A stretch of DNA of 64,000 nt from Candidatus Synechococcus calcipolaris G9. GTDB taxonomy: Bacteria; Cyanobacteriota; Cyanobacteriia; Thermosynechococcales; Thermosynechococcaceae. The stretch covers positions 1,078,001 to 1,142,000 of the forward strand of contig NZ_JAKKUT010000002.1 of assembly GCF_029582805.1 (NCBI RefSeq). Reading direction: 5' to 3'. The notes beneath the pieces are model-generated. The model saw only the letters and a program-made list of their open reading frames with translations, was not told where the DNA came from and did not search any database. Every line of letters starts with the position of its first letter. Position 1 is the stretch's first letter. Of the stretch, positions 57,683-64,000 are shown in pieces. Both the position numbers and the translations under genes were made by a program.

Positions 57683-58987
57683 CTAGAACATAAAACAGAG
57701 GGTGATCCGCCAGGATTTAACCTCGCCGTAGTGAACCTCTATGGCTTTAATAAATTCACGGAAATAAAATCGCTGTTCCGGGGCAGAGAGGGCGTACCAA
57801 AACTGGGGCACGCCAATATTATCCACGATTTGGCGAAGATTATCGGGGGGAAGTTGGGACTGTTGATCCTGTAGGGTGGCCAATTCACTCCGAAGTTTAT
57901 AGCGGCGGAGTCGGGCTGTCTCCCCATCTAAGATTCCGTCCTGCACCAAGGTTTCCAGTTGGGCGATGCGGTCATTGAGTTGCCCAATGGTGTCTTCCAG
58001 TTGGCCGCGCCTGGCCTCTAGTCCGGTGGTTTTTAGTCCGGCCATTGCGGGGGGGAGTTCCTGGCAAATTTGGTGAATGGTTTGCTCTAAAATGCGATCG
58101 TAGGCAAGACTGGGGCATTTAGGGGAATGGGGACATTGGCGGGGCCGCAGATAGATATATTCCTGCTGTTTGCGATAGGCTGTCACCCGCGATCGCTGGA
58201 AGGAACTACCACAGGCCCCACAATAGATCAGGCCGGCCAAGGCATGGGGAGCACTGGCGGAACGCCTCGGCAAGGAACGATTTCGCCGTAACAGTCGATC
58301 CACTTGGGCGGCTTCTTCCCGTGAAAGAATAGGGGCATGGGTATCGCGAATAATTTCATTGTTTTTGTAGCATAAATCACCGCGATAGACTGGGTGGGTT
58401 AGCCACCGCTGGCCCGTGGTCACAGAAATTTTCTTTTGGTGAGCTTGGTCTAAAAAACGGACGGCCGATCGCAACGAACCGTAGAGCAAAAAGTGATCAA
58501 AGAAATCCTTGACAATAATGGCCGCCTGGCGATCGATGACATATCGCTCCTTGCCGCGACGATAACCGTAGGGAACCCGACCGGGGGGGGGTAAAAACTT
58601 GAGGCGACTGCGGCCATGGCCCTGGCGAATTTGGCGACTGCGCTGCTGTTGCTCTAGGGTCTCCAAGAGGTGGGCAAAAGCTTTCGGGCCGGAGGTGATA
58701 CCAGTGCGATAGGGCTGGGCGATCGCCATTACCTGAATCCCCAAAGCTTCTAACTGCCCGAGGCGATCGCCAATCTCGGAAATTGAATCTGCCAACTCAT
58801 CCAACCGGCAGAGCAAAAAATAACTCACCTGCCCAGGCATCAGGTTCTGCAAAAGAGAACATAGGTGGGGCCGCTGCGGCTCAACATCGATATAAACCCG
58901 ATCCACCTCCTGCCCCCAGACCTCACTATCCTCCGGTAGGGTTTCCCAACGGGTATCAAAATATCGGTAAGCAATTACAGCACCCAT
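57683..58987 (-). CDS. Serine-recombinase homologue lacking catalytic residues
   Basis: A 434-residue protein with the large serine recombinase layout: N-terminal resolvase-like domain, Recombinase domain (from about residue 135), and a zinc ribbon with Cys256, 259, 285 and 291 before a coiled coil. Where the nucleophile Ser is expected, AVIAYRYFDT has no Ser. At RLDELAD (61-67) the motif LDRLxR is LDELAD, so Arg68 and Arg71 are replaced by Glu and Asp. It is therefore predicted to bind DNA but not cut it. The gene ends near tRNA-Lys, an integration hotspot. I chose ATG 58987; an upstream start at 59041 would reach the tRNA. Confidence 0.8.
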   Translation of the reverse strand: MGAVIAYRYFDTRWETLPEDSEVWGQEVDRVYIDVEPQRPHLCSLLQNLMPGQVSYFLLCRLDELADSISEIGDRLGQLEALGIQVMAIAQPYRTGITSGPKAFAHLLETLEQQQRSRQIRQGHGRSRLKFLPPPGRVPYGYRRGKERYVIDRQAAIIVKDFFDHFLLYGSLRSAVRFLDQAHQKKISVTTGQRWLTHPVYRGDLCYKNNEIIRDTHAPILSREEAAQVDRLLRRNRSLPRRSASAPHALAGLIYCGACGSSFQRSRVTAYRKQQEYIYLRPRQCPHSPKCPSLAYDRILEQTIHQICQELPPAMAGLKTTGLEARRGQLEDTIGQLNDRIAQLETLVQDGILDGETARLRRYKLRSELATLQDQQSQLPPDNLRQIVDNIGVPQFWYALSAPEQRFYFREFIKAIEVHYGEVKSWRITLCFMF

Positions 58988-59042
58988 AGCAGCAAAACGA
59001 TTTACCTGTGCTAGTCTAGTAAAGGACTTAAATTTTTCCAAC

Positions 59043-59114
59043 GGGTTGCTAGCTCAGTGGTAGAGCATTCGGCTTTTAACCGACTGGTCCTGGGTTCGAG
59101 TCCCAGGCGACCCA
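59043..59114 (+). tRNA. tRNA-Lys (anticodon TTT)
   Basis: A 72-nt cloverleaf: GGGTTGC/GCGACCC acceptor, GCTC/GAGC D stem, anticodon loop CTTTTAA (TTT), T arm CTGGG-TTCGAGT-CCCAG and discriminator A. One anticodon-stem end pair is T-C. CCA is not encoded. It lies just outside the start of the recombinase homologue gene, which is on the other strand. Confidence 0.93.
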
Positions 59115-59121
59115 CTTTTAA

Positions 59122-59232
59122 TCAAACTGCAGTCACACCAGTATCCTGAAAACCAATCCCGGCGATCGCCCCACCCAGACCCATCAAAACTAGCAGATCA
59201 GCCCAGTTGAAACGAAAAGAAGAATGTGTCAT
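59122..59232 (-). CDS. Possible 36-residue membrane microprotein
   Basis: A short frame from ATG 59232 codes for THSSFRFNWADLLVLMGLGG, followed by AIAGIGFQDTGVTAV. It would form one hydrophobic helix of a type seen in small photosystem subunits, but I do not recognise it. It lies after the psbC terminator and before tRNA-Lys, and only a weak ribosome site (GTAGGG) precedes it. Its AIAG part is encoded by a HIP1 octamer, so chance is quite possible. Confidence 0.3.
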   Translation of the reverse strand: MTHSSFRFNWADLLVLMGLGGAIAGIGFQDTGVTAV

Positions 59233-59270
59233 CGGCCCTACAGAAAAACTAAAAGTTGGCACAATCATAT

Positions 59271-59301
59271 AAAAAAAGACTCCCACATGATTATGGGAGC
59301 C
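59271..59301 (-). terminator. Rho-independent terminator of psbDC
   Basis: On the minus strand GGCTCCCA (59301-59294) pairs with TGGGAGTC (59285-59278) around TAATCATG, and seven T follow. It sits about 38 bases after the psbC stop and faces the psbD-psbC operon, so it should end that transcript. Confidence 0.9.
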
Positions 59302-59339
59302 TGTATCAAATTGTTTACGTTTCTACGCTTGGATAATTA

Positions 59340-60725
59340 TTAATCCAAATTAGGCATAGACAGCACGGGTTCTGTTTCCCGCTCAATTCCTTTTTCAAAC
59401 CCAGCCGCCGCAGCCCGGGCCCGACCCGCATGCCACAGGTGGCCCACTAGGAAAAAGAAACCTAAAACAAAGTGAGAAGTGGATAGCCAAGAACGGGGTG
59501 AGACAAAGTTCACCGAGTTAATTTCCGTGGCCACACCACCCACAGAGTTCAAGGAACCCAAAGGTGCATGGGTCATGTACTCCGCCGCACGGCGAGCTTG
59601 CCAGGGCTGAATATCATTTTTGATCTTGTTCAGATCTAGACCATTGGGCCCCCGCAGCGGCTCTAACCAAGGTCCCCGGAAATCCCAGAAACGCATGGTT
59701 TCACCACCAAAGATGATTTCCCCAGAGGGAGACCGCATCAAATATTTACCCAGACCGGTGGGGCCTTGGGCTGAACCCACATTAGCACCAAGCTTTTGGT
59801 CCCGCACCAAGAACGTCATCGCCTGAGCTTGGGAGGCTTCCGGGCCGGTGGGGCCATAGAACTCGCTCGGATAGACGGTATTGTTGAACCAAACAAAGCA
59901 GGTGGCAATAAAGCCCATCAGGGACAACGCACCCAAACTATAGGAGAGGTAGGCTTCACCAGACCAAATAAAGGCACGGCGGGCCCAACCAAAGGGCTTG
60001 GTCAAAATATGCCAGATACCACCAAAGATGCAGATCAGGCCAATCCAAATGTGACCGCCGACAACATCTTCCAGATTACTCACACTGACAATCCAGCCAT
60101 CCCCCCCAAAGGGAGATTTTGTGAGATAGCCAAAGATGACCGTAGGATCCAATGTGGGGTTGGTAATAATCCGCACATCTCCACCACCGGGGGCCCAGGT
60201 GTCATAGAGACCACCAAAGAACATCGCCTTCGCCACCAAAAGAAATGCACCAATCCCTAAAACCACTAGGTGAAAACCCAGGATCGTGGTCATTTTATTT
60301 TTGTCTTTCCAGTCATAGCCAAAGAAAGACGAGTACTCTTCTAAGGTTTCCGGGCCACGTACCGCGTGGTAGATGCCCCCCAGTCCTAACACCGCAGAGG
60401 AAATAAGGTGAACAACCCCGACGACAAAGAAGGGGAAAATATCCACCACTTCACCCCCGGCACCGACACCCCAACCAAGGGTGGCAATATGGGGAAGCAA
60501 AATAAAACCCTGCTCATACATGGGTTTTTCAGGAATGAAATGGGCGGTTTCAAACAGGGTCATCGCCCCGGCCCAGAAGACAATCAAACCAGCATGGGCA
60601 ACGTGAGCACCCAATAATTTGCCAGAAAGATTGATTAACCGAGCATTACCGGCCCACCAGGCAAACCCGGAGGATTCCTGATCACGATTCGTTGCAAAAA
60701 TTGAATTACTAGAGAGCGTTACCAC
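59340..60725 (-). CDS. psbC: Photosystem II CP43 chlorophyll apoprotein
   Basis: CP43 is an inner antenna of photosystem II that also supplies ligands to the oxygen-evolving cluster. The 461 residues have six hydrophobic helices, DRNKMTT-type loops and the large lumenal loop with [11 protein letters not shown], whose Glu and Arg contact the Mn cluster. The start is the GTG at 60725, inside psbD, as in other cyanobacteria. Genes overlap by 17 bases and are translated as a pair. The strong terminator follows. Confidence 0.98.
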   Translation of the reverse strand: MVTLSSNSIFATNRDQESSGFAWWAGNARLINLSGKLLGAHVAHAGLIVFWAGAMTLFETAHFIPEKPMYEQGFILLPHIATLGWGVGAGGEVVDIFPFFVVGVVHLISSAVLGLGGIYHAVRGPETLEEYSSFFGYDWKDKNKMTTILGFHLVVLGIGAFLLVAKAMFFGGLYDTWAPGGGDVRIITNPTLDPTVIFGYLTKSPFGGDGWIVSVSNLEDVVGGHIWIGLICIFGGIWHILTKPFGWARRAFIWSGEAYLSYSLGALSLMGFIATCFVWFNNTVYPSEFYGPTGPEASQAQAMTFLVRDQKLGANVGSAQGPTGLGKYLMRSPSGEIIFGGETMRFWDFRGPWLEPLRGPNGLDLNKIKNDIQPWQARRAAEYMTHAPLGSLNSVGGVATEINSVNFVSPRSWLSTSHFVLGFFFLVGHLWHAGRARAAAAGFEKGIERETEPVLSMPNLD

Positions 60726-61767
60726 GGGGCAGTACCTCTTCGGGGAAGACTAGGTTTTCATGGGGTTGATCTTGGGGAGCCATCCAGGCACGGATACCAT
60801 CATTGAGCAAAATGTTCTTGGTGTAGAACGTCTCAAATTCTGGGTCTTCCGCTGCCCGTATCTCCTGGGAGATAAAATCATAGGCGCGCAGGTTCAAGGC
60901 TAAACCCACAATGCCAATGGAACTCATCCACAGACCGGTCACAGGCACAAATAACATGAAGAAGTGCAGCCAGCGTTTGTTGGAGAAGGCAATACCAAAA
61001 ATCTGACTCCAGAACCGGTTCGCCGTCACCATCGAATAGGTTTCTTCCGCTTGAGTTGGGTTAAATGCCCGGAAGGTACTAGAACCTTCTCCATCCTGGA
61101 AGAGGGTATTTTCCACCGTGGCACCATGAATGGCACACAGCAAAGCACCGCCCAAGACCCCGGCAACCCCCATCATGTGGAAGGGATTCAAGGTCCAGTT
61201 GTGGAAGCCTTGCAAAAAGAGCAGGAACCGGAAAATGGCAGCGACACCAAAACTAGGGGCAAAAAACCAACCGGACTGCCCCAAGGGGTACATCAAAAAC
61301 ACGCTGACAAAAACGGCAATGGGTGCGCTGAAGGCAATGGCGTTGTAGGGACGAATGCCCACCAAACGGGCAATTTCAAACTGCCGTAGCATAAAACCAA
61401 TCAGCCCAAAGGCTCCATGGAGCGCCAAAAAGGTCCACAGTCCACCCAATTGACACCAACGGGTGAAGTCCCCCTGGGCTTCGGGGCCCCACAATAGGAT
61501 CAAAGAATGCCCCATACTGTTTGCCGGGGTTGAGACTGCAACGGTGAGGAAGTTACAGCCTTCGAGATAACTGGAAGCCAGTCCGTGGGTATACCAAGAA
61601 CTGACGAAGGTGGTGCCGGTCAACCATCCCCCCAGAGCCAAATAGGCACAGGGAAATAGTAGGATACCCGACCAACCCACGAAGACAAATCTGTCGCGCT
61701 TGAGCCAGTCATCGAGGATGTCAAACCACCCCCGCTCTGCTGGTGCGCGTCCGATCGCTATGGTCAT
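60709..61767 (-). CDS. psbD: Photosystem II D2 reaction-centre protein
   Basis: D2 forms the PSII reaction centre with D1 and holds QA, P680 and the redox Tyr. The 352-residue protein starts at ATG 61767 ([20 protein letters not shown]), with AAGAGGA upstream. Five membrane helices are seen, and conserved parts such as [20 protein letters not shown] and [20 protein letters not shown]. An upstream in-frame start at 61827 gives an uncommon N-terminal extension and is rejected. It is the first gene of psbD-psbC. Confidence 0.98.
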   Translation of the reverse strand: MTIAIGRAPAERGWFDILDDWLKRDRFVFVGWSGILLFPCAYLALGGWLTGTTFVSSWYTHGLASSYLEGCNFLTVAVSTPANSMGHSLILLWGPEAQGDFTRWCQLGGLWTFLALHGAFGLIGFMLRQFEIARLVGIRPYNAIAFSAPIAVFVSVFLMYPLGQSGWFFAPSFGVAAIFRFLLFLQGFHNWTLNPFHMMGVAGVLGGALLCAIHGATVENTLFQDGEGSSTFRAFNPTQAEETYSMVTANRFWSQIFGIAFSNKRWLHFFMLFVPVTGLWMSSIGIVGLALNLRAYDFISQEIRAAEDPEFETFYTKNILLNDGIRAWMAPQDQPHENLVFPEEVLPRGNAL

Positions 61768-61892
61768 TGAATTAAATCCTCTTACAGATATTAGGATTGC
61801 CAAAGTAAAAGAATGTAGCCGTCCCACCCCCTATTCTGACCCGAAAGTGGAGCCAAGAACTAATCTACGGTGAAACACTACTAACTTGGACA

Positions 61893-61920
61893 TATATATA
61901 AAAAGCCTGACCTGATGCAA
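61893..61920 (-). promoter_or_regulatory. Candidate psbD promoter
   Basis: On the minus strand TTGCAT (61920-61915) and TATATA (61898-61893) are separated by 16 bases. They could be -35 and -10 elements, placing the start about 118 bases before the psbD ATG. The -35 match is weak. The same TATATATA could also serve the other strand. Confidence 0.4.
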
Positions 61921-61979
61921 GGAACTGAGGTCGGTAGCAGAACGCCAGGTGGAACACTCAGCGAGACAACGGCAGGCTT
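61903..61979. other. Structured intergenic element with possible pseudoknot
   Basis: An outer stem AAGCCTG (61903-61909)/CAGGCTT (61973-61979) encloses two interleaved 5-bp pairings: ACCTG (61910-61914) with CAGGT (61946-61950), and CTGAG (61925-61929) with CTCAG (61957-61961). Interleaving gives an H-type pseudoknot on either strand. An alternative hairpin is GACCT/AGGTC (61909-61932). On the minus strand TTTTTAT follows the outer stem. I do not recognise it as a named RNA; which strand works is open. Confidence 0.4.
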
Positions 61980-62084
61980 ACCTTCCCAAAACAGCCTAGT
62001 TTGGAAAGTCCATATTAACGTGATAGCGGAATTCTTACGAAATATCAAGGGAAATGGAGGAACTCTCTCATAATTCTCATACTT

Positions 62085-62145
62085 TCCCTGCCCCGCCTGA
62101 GCGCCGGGGAAGGGATTAATATTCTTAAGGGCAGCTTGTTTTTTT
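62085..62145 (+). promoter_or_regulatory. gltS leader: alternative hairpins and T-run (possible attenuator)
   Basis: Hairpin one is TCCCTGCCCCG (62085-62095) with CGGGG-A-AGGGA (62105-62115). Hairpin two pairs CTGCCC (62088-62093) with GGGCAG (62129-62134) and is followed by CTTG and seven T (62139-62145), like a terminator. Both use the same bases, so they exclude each other. The signal or ligand, if any, is unknown. They lie 80-140 bases before the gltS ATG. Confidence 0.4.
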
Positions 62146-62224
62146 GAACTTTAACAATTTCATGGTATGAAATTTAGGGAACTGAGTGACTCGCTGCAAT
62201 ACCTCGGAGAATAAATTTTAGATA

Positions 62225-63430
62225 ATGAATATCGTTCTGTTTGATACTCGACAAACGATTATTGCGGCTATTTTAACCCTATACCTGGGCAAGTACCTCA
62301 CCCGTCATAGTCGATTTCTGCGGAATTTTAATATTCCCGACGCGGTCTCTGGTGGTGTTGTCGCCTCGTTGTTTTTTGGGTTTTGCTACGTTGCTCTGAA
62401 TCTCCAAATTGAATTTAGTCTCCAAATTCGCGATGTGCTGCTGATTGTTTTTTTTACTACCATTGGCCTTTCGTCAAAGCTGAAAACCCTGCTGGAAGGT
62501 GGCAAGCCCCTTTTGATTTTATTAGTCACCGCCTTAGTTTATCTGGTGTTGCAAAACTCTGCGGGGATAGCGGTGGCCAGTCTGTTGGGGCTGGATCCAG
62601 CTATTGGCATTTTAACGGGTTCCGTTTCCTTAAGTGGTGGCCATGGGACGGCGATCGCCTGGGCTCCTATTTTTGCCGACTATGGGATTCCCAATGCCTC
62701 GGAAATCGGAATTGCCAATGCGACCTTTGGCTTAATTATTGGCGGGATCGTGGGTGGCCCAATAGCTCGGTATTTAATTCTGAAATATCAGTTACAGCCC
62801 GTCAATGAGGAGGAACAATTAAGCGTTAGTATTAAGCACAGACAAAAAAATGTCAAAATCGACTATGACACCATGCTCAATTCCCTATTGGTTTTGGGCC
62901 TGACCATTGGCTTTGGTCTGCAAATTAGTGTGGTGATTGAGGCCATTGGCTTAAACTTACCGATGTTTGTGGCCTGTCTATTTGCCGGGATTATTTTGAC
63001 GAATACCATGCCCTTGCTGTTCAAACGATTTCCCTGGCCGACGGGCACCCCCACCCTGGCCCTAATTTCCGATCTAAGTCTGGGATTATTTCTGTGTATG
63101 TCCCTGATGAGTTTGCAATTATGGACATTGGTAGATGTGGCGGGGCCGATTTTGATCTTAGTTTTAGTTCAATTTTTACTCAGCACCGTTTATACAATTT
63201 TCTTGGTCTTTCCCGTCATGGGCAAGGACTATAATGCGGCAGTTATTGCAGCGGGTTATTCGGGCTTAACGCTGGGTACAACTCCCACGGCGATCGCAAA
63301 TATGACCGCAGTTACGGCTCACTTTGGCGCGGCTCCCCAAGCCTTTGTGATTTTACCCCTAGTAGGGGCATTCTTTATTGATATTGCCAATGCCTTTGCT
63401 ATTCAGACGTTCTTAAACTTTCTCGGTTAA
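62225..63430 (+). CDS. gltS: Sodium/glutamate symporter
   Basis: GltS takes up glutamate with sodium. The 401 residues equal the usual length. Two inverted halves of hydrophobic helices are visible with the reentrant-loop motifs FNIPDAVSGGVVASL, SVSLSGGHGTAIAWAPIF and GYSGLTLGTTPTAIANMTAV, conserved in the family. The ATG start is preceded by GGAG at some distance. It is alone and divergent from psbD. A leader with competing hairpins may regulate it. Confidence 0.95.
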   Translation: MNIVLFDTRQTIIAAILTLYLGKYLTRHSRFLRNFNIPDAVSGGVVASLFFGFCYVALNLQIEFSLQIRDVLLIVFFTTIGLSSKLKTLLEGGKPLLILLVTALVYLVLQNSAGIAVASLLGLDPAIGILTGSVSLSGGHGTAIAWAPIFADYGIPNASEIGIANATFGLIIGGIVGGPIARYLILKYQLQPVNEEEQLSVSIKHRQKNVKIDYDTMLNSLLVLGLTIGFGLQISVVIEAIGLNLPMFVACLFAGIILTNTMPLLFKRFPWPTGTPTLALISDLSLGLFLCMSLMSLQLWTLVDVAGPILILVLVQFLLSTVYTIFLVFPVMGKDYNAAVIAAGYSGLTLGTTPTAIANMTAVTAHFGAAPQAFVILPLVGAFFIDIANAFAIQTFLNFLG

Positions 63431-63772
63431 ACGTAATCCTTCATTCCGGAGAAACCTAAAATAGCCAAAAATCAGGTTGGATTGAGATGGGAATCATGGG
63501 TTTGTCCTACTAGTCTTAAGCCCTGGGTCTTGATCCCTGCCCAAAGAGCGGCAATTCTTGGTTCGCGTTAACATAAATATGGTGTTGTATCCCATGGATT
63601 GAGCGTGATCAGGAATGGTAACATTCAAGGGAGGACGGATGAAACGAGCAACTCTCAGGAGCGTTGGCACAGTCTACGCCCAGCAGGTTTTTGAGAAGCC
63701 AGTGCTGTCCCCCTTGCGGCCAGTGACTGGAAATGCCACTATGTTAAGAATTGTTTTGGGACACACATCAGC
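63431..63772. other. Gene-free spacer after gltS
   Basis: A 342-base spacer before the PRC-barrel gene. I see no tRNA, terminator with a clear T-run, repeat or coding frame with a family signature in it. Confidence 0.5.
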
Positions 63773-64000
63773 ATGACCATACCGGAACAACTGCTTCAAC
63801 GGGCGGATCTGATTGGTACTCAGGTAATTACCCGGGATACGGGCCGTAAATTAGGGGTAATTAACCAGGTCTGGGTGGATGTGGATCAACGTCAGGTTGT
63901 GGCCATGGGATTGCGAAGTACCCTGTTTACGGGTGAACAGCGATTTATTTTGCTCGCAAACATTAGTCAAATTGGCGATGTCATTCTAATTGAAGATGAG
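63773..64000 (+). CDS. PRC-barrel domain protein, C-terminus cut by window edge
   Basis: The first 76 codons from ATG 63773 give LLQRADLIGTQVITRDTGRK and then LGVINQVWVDVDQRQVVAMG, the PRC-barrel beta-barrel pattern used in photosystem and ribosome-maturation proteins. The frame is open to the right edge. The full protein is probably a two-barrel cyanobacterial type, but the second part is not in the window. Function is unknown. Confidence 0.75.
   Translation, partial: MTIPEQLLQRADLIGTQVITRDTGRKLGVINQVWVDVDQRQVVAMGLRSTLFTGEQRFILLANISQIGDVILIEDE

Larger units (their letters stand above)
61768..62224. other. Divergent regulatory region between psbD and gltS
   Basis: This 457-base region separates two divergent genes. 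It contains the candidate psbD promoter, the possible pseudoknot at 61903-61979 and the gltS leader hairpins. No protein-coding frame with motifs was seen. Confidence 0.6.

Noticed and set aside
61768-61827. Extended N-terminus of D2
   Set aside because: D2 begins [13 protein letters not shown] in cyanobacteria and a good ribosome site precedes ATG 61767.

Overview
The window comes from a cyanobacterial chromosome. The evidence is the overlapping psbD-psbC pair (photosystem II D2 and CP43), a gun4 gene, a one-piece cyanobacterial tmRNA, an ArgZ/AgrE-type arginine dihydrolase, and very frequent GCGATCGC (HIP1) octamers inside genes. The species cannot be fixed from sequence alone; gene content is compatible with a freshwater or thermophile-related Synechococcus-like lineage (inference). 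Both ends are cut inside genes: a beta-barrel-like protein on the left and a PRC-barrel protein on the right.

Layout. 1-13 kb is mostly housekeeping: tRNA-Arg(CCT), efp-accB, a TldE/PmbA protein, tgt-recN, a HEAT-repeat protein, an exbB-exbD-lspA run and a DHH-CBS-nucleotidyltransferase fusion. 13-25 kb holds a homocysteine methyltransferase, an LD-carboxypeptidase, map, a NUDIX hydrolase, argZ/agrE with an FAD-dependent partner, dps, two small toxin-antitoxin-like pairs, and thiC behind a TPP riboswitch. 25.4-32.8 kb is one minus-strand block of three pseudopilins and a 1677-residue HpsA-like protein, resembling the hormogonium polysaccharide (hps) pseudopilin operon. 33-48 kb has an orphan sulfate-binding protein, prmC, thrC, a prohibitin, FHA, PP2C and AarF/UbiB proteins, a DUF928 protein, rfaE2-gun4 and ssrA.

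48.5-53.4 kb is the accessory patch. It has two transporters, a complete IS5-family element (898 bp, TAA duplication, A6G5 frameshift site), a decayed transposase remnant that looks ISKra4-like, an internally deleted DUF29 pseudogene and a Uma2 nuclease. 53.4-64 kb returns to core genes: wecB, an AI-2E family permease, murD, a serine-recombinase homologue that lacks its catalytic residues beside tRNA-Lys, psbD-psbC with a clear terminator, and gltS.

The points most worth a second look are the pseudopilin set, whose four members look like the GspH, GspI, GspJ and GspK minor-pilin roles with a giant K-like subunit; the catalytically dead serine recombinase; a possible pseudoknot between psbD and gltS; and mutually exclusive hairpins ahead of gltS. 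I saw no CRISPR array, prophage or biosynthetic gene cluster.
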